The position numbers and the translations under genes are program-made. Positions 47,877 through 60,500 of a DNA stretch of 64,000 nt are shown here, in pieces. The stretch comes from Anastatus disparis (taxonomy: Eukaryota > Arthropoda > Insecta > Hymenoptera > Eupelmidae), in contig JAFFSR010000244.1 in NCBI GenBank assembly GCA_017163975.1, positions 11,223,501 to 11,287,500 of the forward strand, given 5' to 3'. The notes under the pieces are model-generated. The model searched no databases. It saw nothing but the letters and a program-made list of their open reading frames with translations, and was not told the origin of the DNA. The stretch's first letter is position 1. Every line of letters starts with the position of its first letter.

Positions 47877-50800
47877 TTAAGAACAGTTGCATTCTCCTTC
47901 CTTACAGCAACAATCTCCTAAATCATCTTTGTTATCCTCAAATTTAACATTACTTTCTTTAGAATAATCATTATCTTTATTATCTTGACATTTTTCATAA
48001 TTCTCCTTGCAACAATCATCATCTTCGATAAGTTTTTGATCGATCAAATACTTTTTAACGTTATCTATTAATTTGCCATTAAACTTTTGCGGATTGGCGC
48101 ACATGTATTTGTAAACAAACGGCTCGGTGCCCGTCACTATAAACCAATGGCCAAAAATATTTAATTTATTGCCAATATAAAAGTCCTCAGGTGAATAATA
48201 TTCCGATCCATCTGGTTTTGGTACGCGAATCGAATTGAGAAAACATCCACCCTTTCTGCCGGAATTACGAATTTCTATTTCAGATATACGTATTGCACCG
48301 TCGCTCAAACTGTATTCAAGAACAAATTCACGATCTTGGTCTTCTGGATGCACAATATCTGTATAAGGTAAAAGTTTAAAATTATTATTTTAATAAATAG
48401 GATTTTTTTATTAATACTTTTTTTTTAATAAGAAAAAGTTTAGCTTCAAAGAACAAGTAAAATTCAAAAAAATGTTGCACTCGATATTTTTTATTTACAT
48501 CGAATCTTTATTTAAAAATAGAAAATTATTCTTTCCATTGAATTTTCCTTCATTTAATTAAGAATTTTTGAAAAAGCAATAATTTTTTTAAACAATATAT
48601 GTGTAAAATTTTACAGATAGTTGAAACATTTTAAAATGTAACAATTAATGGATCGTTCCAATGATAAAATAATGTTAAATTCATTTAGAAAAAAAAGCAT
48701 TTTAAAAACTGAAAAAATTAGATTTTAAAGAAAATAAAAATTTCGCAGTGTTGAATGTTTGTGGGAGCTTTACGATAAGTATTGTAATTTTCACTTAATT
48801 TTTCTCTTCGTATATATTCATTATAATAATATATTAATGTAAATGTTATTTAACTCTTTTAAATCCAAAATCAGTGGTAAAATTTAACAATTTGGCAAAA
48901 ATTTCTAATAAAATTTAATTAATTTTATAATACATATTTCGGTACAAAAGAAATATCAAGCGTATTAGCACATGAATTGAGAATTTTTTTGTGATTCGAA
49001 GTTAAAAGAGTATCAATAAAGTAAACTTTTTAATAGTCGAATAATTATCATACGTAACGTAAATTTGATTAACCATTAGAAAATTTACTAATAAAGAAGT
49101 TTTTATTTACGGAGAGTAAAATGTTAATTTTCGTACTAGTACGTAAAGTCCACCTTTTTAGCTTTCAGTGTAAAGTATTTTTGCGTTTGAAAAAATAGCA
49201 AAAAGTAAGAATCGCCAAATTAATTGAAAAAGCAACTTTAAACACAAAAGCACAATTTATTTTGATATGAAAAAAATTAGTTCTCTAAACTCTAAAAAAG
49301 TTGATAAAAAATGAATTATCGTATAAAATGATGAAGTAAAAAATACCTATAGCCAAAGTGTAGCGTAATCTCTTAGGAAAGTTGTAAAGTTTACGAATTA
49401 AATCTTTGGCTTGTTGGTGTTTTTCATTATCATTCGATGGAGAACTCTTGATACAAAGATTATCCGATTCGTCGGGTAAAGTTATACTCTCCGGTTGATC
49501 AATTCTAAGCATTTGAGAATAATATCTTCGTGTAAATAGATCGCAATCATAAAGAAAGAAGCGTCGACCAAAGATGAAAATTGTCTCGCCCACCTGTTCG
49601 ATGCGTAGAACAATAAAATTTTAATTATAATCTTCAGAACGTATAATGTTATTAAATTTTTTATAACTACTATTAACTATTAAAATTTAGCATGCAAAGA
49701 ATTGTTACAGTTTTAAACAGTTATTTATAGTTATTCATATCAACAACTAAAAATAATTGTTTACAATCATTCACAGAATTCATTTCTAATATTTTCTAAT
49801 TGTAAATCATCGATTTTTATCAAAATTCTATGTTCAAAATTCAGATTCAAAGCCAACTTAATAAGCTGAGTGTCATATTTTATCAGGTTTGTGATATTTT
49901 TCATACAAATATTTTTTTGAAGTCGTAAATTATTGAAAATGCCGTGAATAACTGTCAATAATTAATAAATATTATCGATAAAAATTTATAATCATTCATT
50001 AAAATTATAATATTTTTTTGCAATGTTTCCAAAACGTTCAAACTGACTGAAAATTACAGAAATTCGCGGTCCACAATTGATATAATATATATTGAAATTA
50101 GTGTGCCTTAAGACATTGTTCTAATAAATTATATTAGAATCAACAATTAATAAATTTAATTATTAACAGAACCATAGATGTCATAAAAATGAATAAATAT
50201 TAAAACTAACTCACTTTGAGATCGCTTGGCGAATAATATTCTCTGATTTCCTCTTCCGAAGTTTCCAAATATGCTCCAGGATAAGTTGCGGGCAAATCTT
50301 TCCAATTTTTCGGCAATTTCGTTCTTTTCAACAATAAACCGCCAGATTTTTCTCTCGGTCTTTTAACTTCGCTAACTTGGATTGTATCGTCCGCAAGGAA
50401 ATAACGTATCTTGTAATGATTATCGTTCCATATCGCATCAAAAGTTAATATCATACCGTCGTATTCGAGAAATTTAAAACGTTTATCATTGATCAAGCTG
50501 TGATCGGTCGCTGATGGAATACCAGCTTTAGCTTCGCGCTCTTGTTGTGCGCGCATTTGTAAGTATGGATCTGGTGGTAATGATTCTGGCTCGCCAACGT
50601 CGATACCTTGGCTTGTGAGAAATTCACGAGTAAATCCATCGCAACCAATGACGCGATATATCACTCCATAAATTCCTGAAAATATTGTTTTATTAATAAC
50701 ATTAGCAACTTAAACTAATAAAAAGAATGCATTGCCTTCGGGTCTAAAATTTTTTTTTTTTAATTTACAATTCTTTTACTCAAATAAAATTATTTAAAAA

Positions 50801-53800
50801 AACGCGTCTATTCAGTTTCATGCTCGATAATTTCAAAGTCGTAATAATCTTTGTCTGAAATTTAAGGTTTTTTTTTTAATATGCATTCGCTTTAGGTTTG
50901 TAGAATATTATTTTTATGTTTAAGTTAAACTTGAAAACTTTTGATTTAAAGAGGTATGTTCAAAAGTTATGGAGGAATGAAGATTAAAAATAAAATTTTT
51001 AATTGAATGTCGCTTCTATTTTTCATGCTCTTGACTTTTAAATATTATTAGTAAAAACCTTGTAAAACAATTATTTAAAAAGCATAATAAGCATTAGGTT
51101 CGTGATTTTTTTTTAAATCCGTAAAATTCAGGCATTTAATTTTGAAAATTAAACGTAAAACAAGGTACATGATATTTTTCATAATTTTACATAAAAATGA
51201 GTATCATTACGTTCAAAGAAAATCTAAAATCCAAATACAATGCATCATTCTTATAAGTAGTAAAATGTAAAAATAGTCAGTCATGTTCGTATGTTCACAT
51301 ATATACATGAATGATTCCACTATACTTCTAATATTTAGGAAACTGTACATAAAAGCCATAAATTTAATATAGTTGATAAAATGTTAGAAAAAACCATAAA
51401 AATGTTTCCTTCGCACATTTTTTAATATTATACTTTAAAAAAGTGAGATTTTCCAAAGTTTAGTTATCTTCTAAAATGAAAATTTTTTTTTTCTGATTTA
51501 TGGAAAAGAAAAAAAATTTTGTAGTTTTAGAAAACACCTTTTTTGAGTAAAGCATTATCCTCAGATTACTATTCCATTACAAGTCTTAAAAAAAGACAAA
51601 AAATATTTAGTTTTTGATAAGAAACCACACTGATAAAAAAACCACAATTTTTTTTTTTTTTATTTAACGTCGCTTCAATTAATGCTATCGTTGCGATGCT
51701 AATTGGTGACGGAGATCATCAGTGTGTTTGTCAACAAAGCACATGTAAAGTACAGTGGTATTTGTATCAATCGGCCAAGAGCGGGATTCAAACTCGGGAC
51801 CCCGAGATTACGAATCTATCGCTCTACCGGCTGAGCCACTGACGACCTCAGCTTTCGATTATTTTAATATTAAAAATATTACTCGCTTATAAAAAAATGA
51901 GTGACAGTTTATAATTATTATTATTTAACTTACTTAAAAATGTAAAAAAAAAACTTTTGAATAAAATGCTAATACGCTGTAAAAAAATTGGTGTGTGTAT
52001 TTAGAGTAGTCTGTGATATCGCTTTTATATGGTGACTTACTGATACAGTATTATATATTAATTTTAATATTTGACTGTGATATCTTATCATATTTTGTAC
52101 AATACTTTACACAGAATTATTATTTATTGCTTGATGTATTACACGCCTTTTTGTACTCTTTTACAAAATAAATTAATATCTATCTATCTATCTATCATAA
52201 TTTTTCACTTTGAAAATTTTTCTGTTAAAATTTTACATATAAATACATAAAATTAACATAAAATTTTTGTGCTCTTTTAAAAAACAAAAATTTTTGGTCA
52301 ATTTATGTGCAAAATTTTCGTGTTGAAATTTTTATTATAAAATTTACAAAAGAATTATTTGTAAATTTTAATGCAAAAAATTTGTTTTGTGAACATTTCT
52401 ATGGATTGTTGTATTGCAAAAATTTTTTTTACTATAGGTCAAATATTAAATTAGAAAAACATATATTAATAATCAGAATAAAATGAAAATCAAATATTAA
52501 TGTAGAATCAGTCATCTACGAACATGTCTGACTGTTTTTACACTTCACTACTTACGAGGATATATTCATAATTAAGATTTTAATTTGTGAAATTGAGGGC
52601 AATAACATTATGTAATAATACCATTAAAATTAATAAAAATATTTTCTATACAATTTAAAAAAAAAGTAAAAAATTAATTACCAAGATCCATGCCAACATT
52701 CAAATTCTTCCAATGATAAGGTCTTCCATCTTTATCGGGCATTGGTATTTTAGAACGTTTAACAAGTTTACCTTGACTGAATCCAGCGTTAGGACAACGT
52801 GGTTCTATGATTTGCATTGTGTCGTCGTCCAAATAATAAAATATATTAACGCGCCTTATGCGAAAATGTTCTAAAGCTGAGCCGAAAATGCCTTGACGAA
52901 AGTAAGCATCGAATCGTAATGTTTTACGTTCGAAAAGTACCCAATGCGGTACAAAACGATTATGATCATGCGATGTTTTTGCCTTACGATGACCGTAGGT
53001 TAACGATGGATCGTACCTTGTGCAAATCAGCAAGTTCATTTTTTATCAACTTCATTTATTATGAAATACAGTTTTTTTTCTATAGCTTTAGACAGTGATC
53101 AAAGGCATATAATCTTTGAAATTTATCAATTTAAAATTAATAATATTTAAATTTTTTTAATAAAATTAACATTTTAATAGTTTTTTAAATTTATCAACTA
53201 TAATCGAAATTGTGAAAATTTAAAGAAAAATAAGTACTGCTGCTATTATAAAACTAATTTAAACTAATTTTGTAACTTATTTTAAAGGTAGACCACACTG
53301 AATAAAAAATATAAATTCTACAGCAAGCAAAAGAAAATAAATTTCTACTACGTATTTTTAATCATTGAAGTTCGATCGTGCAATAAAATATCATGCTGAA
53401 ACGCTTTAGAACCAAACATGAAAAAAATAAAAATAACACACAATTTTCGAAAAAGTTAAAATTGGCACGATTTATTCAATGTAGTTTTACAAATTTTATG
53501 TGATACAATTTTTTTTTCATCATTAAACAAAATATATTTTTATGTAAAATATCAAAACAAACAATTGTATACTTTATGTGACAAAATATTTGACAGTGTG
53601 TATTGAAAAAATATACAGTTACATTTTTTTCTATTTTTTTTTTCTTCTAAAGTCTGCCTATATCGTGATTAAACATTTTTGTTCGTTTACTGACATTTTG
53701 AGCGTGGTATACCTAATAGAGCGAATTACAATTTTTATTTATTATTTTTTCTCTTAAATGCACTTGAATATATGCATAAGTTCCACGTAAATGTTTTACA

Positions 53801-54941
53801 CGAAGTAGAACTGCGCACACTTACACTATTATAATTGTAATATTTATTACTGCTTTTTTTCTTCTTGAATTTGAAACTAGTTTCGAAATATTTATTCTAA
53901 TATTTTGATCATTTCATTAATTTTTAATAACATTTGCTTTTTTTATAAGTTTTTTAAATGTCAGTGTAGTCTACCCCCAAAGAAAGATACATTATTTTTT
54001 TTATTATTATTATTACTTGACATTTACTTACTCAAACTTAGCATTGCATAAATCGTCAGCACTAAAGTTGTCACATATCATACGAAATCCATTTAGGAAT
54101 TTCAATTTCTGCGTCAGCTTGTAGTCCTTTGACTGTCGAAATATGTTAACCAAGTGTTAAATTATATACTTTTTATTTACTTTTTTTGTTGGATACGCAA
54201 AAAAAAATTCAAAACTAGAATACCACAGTTGCATTGGTAAAACATTTATTCAAATTTTATCAATTATTAGAACTTTTTTTTTAATATTTTGAACACAATC
54301 ATAACCATTTCGTTCAACAGTGGTATTACTACCTAATTGTAAATAGCAAAGAATTTTATCATATTTAGGTAACACTTTTTTAATAACAACGAATTTACTA
54401 AAAAAAATCGTTTTTTTATATAACAAATTATTCATTATCTGCTTAAATAATTTACTTATGTAATATATACAAGTCTCATTAAAATTGTAAAAGCCTTTTA
54501 ATTAATAATTGACTGTAACATAATTAGTGCTTTAGGCGATTTTTTTCACATTCATTTTAAATATTCATTATCAACTAATATCAATTATTTTATTCGAATT
54601 AACATTTTCAGATTATTTATTATTTTCTATTAAATTTTAAATGAATTAATATTTTCAAATTTTTATCCTATTAAACTTTACGCATCAACAAATCAAGGTT
54701 CAATAAATGTAAATAAAAAAAAAAATATTTTGTTCTTAATAACGCGCACGGCATAATAAGTCCCTGCATCACTTAAACCTATGATTATACATATTTATAC
54801 ATGTTAAAGGTTATGTTAAGCGTCAACTTAAATTATAAAAGGCAATAAGGAAATTCTGTAGTACTCTAGTTTCGATAAATTACATACCGTAAAATCACAG
54901 TTAGGAAAACTGTAGCCCGGCAGCAGTGGCAGACTCTCCAT
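47877..54941 (-). CDS. EFHC: DM10-domain axonemal protein, EFHC1/EFHC2 family
   Basis: Six minus-strand exons: 54941-54888, 54132-54032, 53016-52682, 50675-50215, 49593-49347, 48358-47877. Phases agree throughout, giving 559 residues. The opening LPLLPGYSF is the family's N-terminal hallmark. Three DM10 domains follow: LRFDAYF...VNIFYYLDDDTMQIIEP...YHWKDL-type text; LTFDAIW...IRYFLADDTIQVSEV with FIFGRRFFLYDCDLFTRRYY; and VLEYSLSDGAIRISEIEIRNSGRKGG. EFHC proteins (Rib72 in Tetrahymena and Chlamydomonas) are microtubule inner proteins of ciliary doublets, so expression in sperm and sensory neurons is expected. Unlike human EFHC1 (640 residues), no EF-hand is present. The C terminus is instead an acidic Cys-rich tail (about residues 510-559). 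EFHC1 and EFHC2 cannot be told apart by eye. Confidence 0.88.
51645..51853 (-). mobile_element. tRNA-derived SINE, copy 2 (most complete)
   Basis: On the minus strand the SINE runs from a tRNA-like head to a poly-A end (poly-T at 51645-51660 on the plus strand). The head has box A tggctcagccgg and box B gagtttgaatccc, the internal promoter of RNA polymerase III. The acceptor stem no longer pairs, so it is not a functional tRNA gene. The body matches copies at 29.5 and 32.5 kb. Confidence 0.85.
51940..52198 (+). repeat. Possible LINE 3' end with (ATCT)n tail
   Basis: A stretch with tgatgtattacacgcctttt and ctcttttacaaaataaatta ends in about four ATCT units at 52181-52196. Short tandem tails of this kind mark the 3' ends of several LINE families, but no coding remnant is present. 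Confidence 0.3.
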
Positions 54942-57528
54942 AACGTCAAACGTAAATTAAATAATAAAAAAAACGTAAAAGAATATACAATGAATTAACC
55001 CTTTAGATTTACAAAAAAAAAATCACAGCAACGAAATATTTTCGAATGAAAGCACTTTATTCTGAAAAAATAATATTTTTCTTTTTTTTTTATTTTGATC
55101 GTTGAATAGCTACTATTTATGTATAATATATATATAATTCAATCAAAAATGACGCTTTTCAATTCACGTCGGCTCATCATTTTATTTTATTCTTATTTCA
55201 ATAATTTTATATTCAATCATCGTCCTTTTCATCTCTATAACAACCGCCCCCTCGCAATGTATCGATCACACTGTTGAAATCTTAATTTTTTATTTTTCGC
55301 TCAACAGTAGTACAGCGAGAAAGTAAGAGCGTGCGCGCACATTATACGGAGTTTTTAATAAGAAGTCACACTATACACATGTTGTTATGACAGCTGATTT
55401 TCTCCTTAACGACGCCGTAAAACACAACAGCAATAACAATTATAATAATAAAAAAATTCTTTTTTTTTTTTTTTGCATTTTTGGTAAGGACAGATGCATA
55501 ACGGTTATTGACAGAACTTTCGCGCTTATTTATACTTTCATCGTCTCTTATAGATAATAAACCAATAAATATTTTATTTTATTTACATGTAAGTTAGACG
55601 ATTAAGCATCATGTTAATAAAAATTATTTTTATAATAAGATTAAAAAAAAAAGAAAAATTCATTTTAACTATCAGTTTAGATAACTAAAATCATTATTTT
55701 TTTTTTTAATTTTTAATAAGTGGCAATCTATTGATTATAAGCTCATTTAGGTATATATATGATACGTACATCAAGTCGCATTTATTATATCCATAGACTG
55801 TTCAAATGTAATAAGGGCATTTACGCCCGAAAACGTGGAAATGTATTGTTCAATAAGGTAAAAATATAATTTTCATAAAGTAAATTATAAAAAATTTAGT
55901 ATCGTAAAACTCATTTTTTGGAAATTTTTTTATTTAATTTATATTTATTAAGAAAAAATGTAATACTTATCTAATTATATTTAGTCACAGCTTGAAAAAA
56001 TATTACCCAACTTTCATGAAATTTCATTATATTTCATTAATTTATTTTAAGCAAATTAAATTTTTACCTCTATGCCCAATACTTTTTTTTAATTTTCGAG
56101 CGTAACTGCCCTTATTGCAGCTGGGCTTTCAATTTTTTAAAACATTTTTATAATTATGTTTACCTGTTGCAAAAGCTGTTGATTATTTTCGGGAGTATTT
56201 AAAAAATGGCTAATGAATACTTTTGTAATCAATGAAATATAACTATTAATACTTAAACTATAGATATAAAAAAAAAATTGTTATCTATTTTTGCTGTCTT
56301 TGTTTATTCTTCTACATTCATTTACTTTTCTATATTCATAATATTAATGGAATGTCGCAGAATAAGCAGAGGGTTGATTATTCATTAATACAAATTTAAC
56401 AAACGGCATTCGTAAAAAAATTAATTCTAATTAAAGATTTTTTTATAATACTTTAAATTAGGCATAATACTTATATTAAATGTTAATTATTGAAAATATT
56501 ATGTTTCGTGTGTTATATAAAAAGTGTAAAATTAAACGATATTTAGATAATATTTTATTCGCGCCTTTGTTTTTACATAAATTATAAAAAGTAATCAAGA
56601 TAAATTGACAAATTTCGTAAAAATTGAGTTTGTTTTTATAAAAATTATTTTACAGAATAGAAAAATAGTTCTATGTATCAATAGAATTGTACTCTAATTT
56701 TGTGATATAAAGTTTTGTTTTTTTACAAAATGACTAATTGTTGCAAAATAAAATAAAATCTTCAAGACTTAAATGTAAATCTTGCATAATTCTCTATGTA
56801 AAGCAACCAAATCACTTAAGAATAAGCCTTAAAAATAAATATATTAATTAACGCTAATAAAAACATAAATACAAAAAATCGCTAGAATCTTTTTCTCGTC
56901 AATAATCGAATGCATCCAGCCTGCTTTTCGCTCAAACACATTACAAAAATTTCATAACGACGTAGCTTTTTGTTTTCCTTTTTTTCCCTTATTCGCATTT
57001 TTCTCTTGCCATTGTTTTGCATAATGGCCATTTCTGCATCTTAATAATTAATATCTATTTTTATCCTTCGGATATTGACAACAGTAGTGTGTATGTGTTA
57101 ACATCGGATGGTAATAATCACAGATGGGTGTAAATTTTGGCATTAAAAAGATATACATTTAATTCTCTTGATGAAGTTGAGATCCGCTTAATTAAATTAT
57201 TAAAAGCGTGCATGATATCATTTTCTATTAAACAAAATTTTCTCTACTTTTATTAAACTTCAAAATCTATTTTAAATAGCTTAGCTATAGGCGGACGCTA
57301 AAATGGAATAAAATAAGCTTTTTAGTTACATTAATTTAAATAACACATTAATTCATAGATTGATCAATCATCTTTTTAAAGTCAAAATTATTACCCGTCA
57401 CCATAGTTTTAATTCTTACTAATGAAAAACTATGCATATGTACTACTTTGAGTACACGTAAGTGTATATTATTTTTTGTGTCAGCGTGTCGTTCTTTTAT
57501 TTTTTTTTAATTAGTTGAAATTATTTGC
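54942..57528. other. Intergenic, with probable EFHC promoter
   Basis: A GC-richer patch at about 55220-55420 (caaccgccccctcgcaatg, gcgtgcgcgcac) lies upstream of the minus-strand EFHC start and is its likely promoter. The remainder, up to the last exon of the phosphate transporter, is AT-rich and holds nothing recognisable; part of it will be transporter 3'UTR. Confidence 0.35.
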
Positions 57529-60500
57529 TCAAAGGTCAAATAGATTCCGAAAGCAGAACATGCAGCCGGCTGAAAGAAGACCAGCAATGGGCACAGTAAT
57601 GAGCCAGGCAAAGGCAATGTTACGGAAAAGACTCCAGCTAACGCCTTCACCTCCGCGTGAGGCCCAGCCTACGCATACGACTGAACCAACTTTGCAATGA
57701 GTCGTAGATACTGGTAAACCAGCTTTACTAGCCAACAGCACCGTCACAGCCGCACCGACCTGGTAAAAGATTAAAAAGTTATATCATTAAATTTGAATTT
57801 TTAATATATAATGTTAAATATTCGATGGCTCAGATTGAAAAAGATTTATTTAAGAAAAGCGGTTGCAAAAAACTTATTTCTCAACAACGTTTAGAAAAGA
57901 CTTATCTCGTGCGAAAAATTGGAAAAAAATCACCTCGCTTGCTGAACAAATTAGTAGTATTTTACTGCCGTTTTCTAATAAAAGCATAATATATACAAAA
58001 AAATGTAAAATAGTATGGAATTTACTGAACAGTAGCTTTAGTAATCAAAATTTTTATTCATCAAAGTCTGTCTTACATCCCTAGTGGAAATCGAATCTGT
58101 GAATAACTGGGAATAACTGTGAATAACTGGGAATAACTGTTACAAACTGTTCAGTTTGAGACAGGAATAACAGTTATTCCCAGTTATTCCCAGTTATTCA
58201 CAGTTATTCACAGTTATTCCCAGTTATTTACAGTTTAGTTTAAAAATAATTTGAAAAATATAAATTTGAAAAAATAAAAAAAATAAATTTTTTTTTATTT
58301 TTTTTTCTATTATAAATATATTTGGGAATAACTGTTATTCGTACCTCTGTTTTTTCAAATTATTTTTAAGCTATAAACTGTGAATAACTGGGAATAACTG
58401 AGAATAACTGGGAATAACTGGGAATAACTGGGAATAACTGGGAATAACTGTTATTCCTGTCTCAAACTGAACAGTTTATAACAGTTATTCCCAGTTATTT
58501 CCAGTTATTTCCAGTTATTTCCAGTTATTCCCAGTTATTCACAGATTCGATTTCCACTAGGGATAGTCAAGTTTCTACTACTGATTTTTTTAGTAGGCGA
58601 GATATGTCTATTCCAACTGTTTTTCTGAAATAAGTCTTTTTCAATTGGAGCCATCGATTTATTCAAATCTTTAATTTCTCATTTTATGCAAGTATTACTT
58701 AATTGACTTTCTTTTCTTATATGTAACGAAGAAATGGAAATTTTGACATTAATAAAATTATATATGAAAATAAATTTTTTTATTAAAAATGAATATAATT
58801 ACCTCTATCGTAAATCCTGTGGTCGGAGTAATTTTAGCGAGATCTTGACCAAGCGTTTCGATGACTCTTCTACCCCAAATCCATAAACCAGTCGATATAC
58901 CCAAACCACCATATAGCAAAATTAACAATGGAGTATCAGCTTCTTGTTTAGCTGAACCTTCTGCATAAATAGCCCAAAGTGCTATTAAAGGACCAATGGC
59001 ATTGCTTACATCGTTACCACCATGAGCAAAACTACCAAAGGCAGCAGTTAATACTTGTAAAAAAGCAAAAAGCTTTGAAACATCAGGATGTTCGGAATCC
59101 ATTACTGCATTTTCATCGAGCTCACGAACACCTCCGCCCTCTGCGTCGCCGCCTGCAGCTGACAGTAGTAGCGGACTCGCGCTATTGTTACCTCGCAATT
59201 GACCCTTTGGTGGCTCTTCCAGGCTTCTAAAATATTTATTTTCTTACTTATTTTTAATGCTAAATAATATTAAATATATTTATAAATTTTGCGTGGACTT
59301 AATTTAATTCGTTGATCACCATTTTATTTTATTTTAAGTAATAAATATCAACATTTTTAATTATCGTTTTTATTCTCTTTATTATTTTTGATAATTCTAA
59401 ATTTTTAATTACTAAATGTACGAGCAATTTAATACTATTTGAAATGCTTTCTTGATTTCTTTATCGCGCCATGGTTAAACAACAGTAAAAGGACAAAATA
59501 TATTTAATCTACTCGAAAAAAGTCAGTTTACAAGATGTTTTTGTAAAAAAATTTATAATTCATGAATTTTTTAATAATTTTTACTAAAATTTCTAAATTC
59601 TGTAATAAGAGATACATTTCCTAAAAGTAAAAAAATTTCTTAAGTAAAGAGATCGTTTATACTTCATAAAGAAAGTATTGTTTCATCTAAACGAAATGTT
59701 TTTCTTTTAATAAGATATACATTTGTATTGCATCAAATTTTTTATCTATCATTTGACTGATCAACACGAAAAATATCTAGCAACAATCATATATATATAT
59801 TTAATTGATTTATTACAATCGAATAGTTATCCACTTGCAATTGGTGTAATAGAAAGCATCAAATTTTCTATTTGATTAAAAGTAGATTACTATTGTGACA
59901 TAAATAAAGATTAATTTTTACTAGAAATTAATAGACTTCTCTTAGTCATTTTTGTCTCAGCAGGAGAGTGACATATGTTTCGAATCAATCGATTTTGCTC
60001 AAATTTTGGTGGATGATTCTGAATATATAAACATGAAGAAAGACAACATTTCAGACTTCATCGCTCAATATTTCCCTAGTTACAGACAGTTAAAGAAAGT
60101 CGCCGAAAAAGTTACTAGATTTTCAAACGCCTATAGTTCTTTAGTCATAACTGCTAAGAACTTAAAACTTTTTTTAAATCAATGCTGAGCTTAAATCCTT
60201 TCGAAATAGTACTTATAGTATAATTAAAACATTATTATTTCCAAATAAAAATTAGACCTCAATTTTCTTCTAAAACATTAATTTAACAAAAACTAAAATG
60301 TGGTCCAATTTTTATTACGCTTTTTATTAGCTTTGGAAATAATAATATTTTGATATACTTTGAGTGCTATTTCGAAAGGATTTGAGCTCAGAATTGATAT
60401 TGAAAAAAAGTTGTAAGCTCCTAGCGGTTACGACTGAAGAGCTATAAGCGTTTAAAAATCTAGTAACGTTTTTGGCGACATTTTTTAACTGCCTGTAACG

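Larger units (their letters stand above)
51255..52557. mobile_element. TIR element in EFHC intron, interrupted by a SINE
   Basis: The left end aagtagtaaaatgtaaaaat followed by agtcagtcatgttcgta (51258-51296) is repeated inverted at 52510-52556. The two arms agree at most positions over about 45 bases. Interior blocks are AT-rich and noncoding. The SINE at 51645-51853 sits inside, so it arrived later or was carried along. Confidence 0.6.

Noticed and set aside
51765..51850. Functional tRNA gene
   Set aside because: A and B boxes are present but the acceptor stem does not pair, and the segment continues into a SINE body with a poly-A end.
58080..58560. CRISPR-like array of short repeats
   Set aside because: Units are about ten bases, contiguous and palindromic with no spacers, and the DNA is eukaryotic. 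It is a repeat-rich inverted element.
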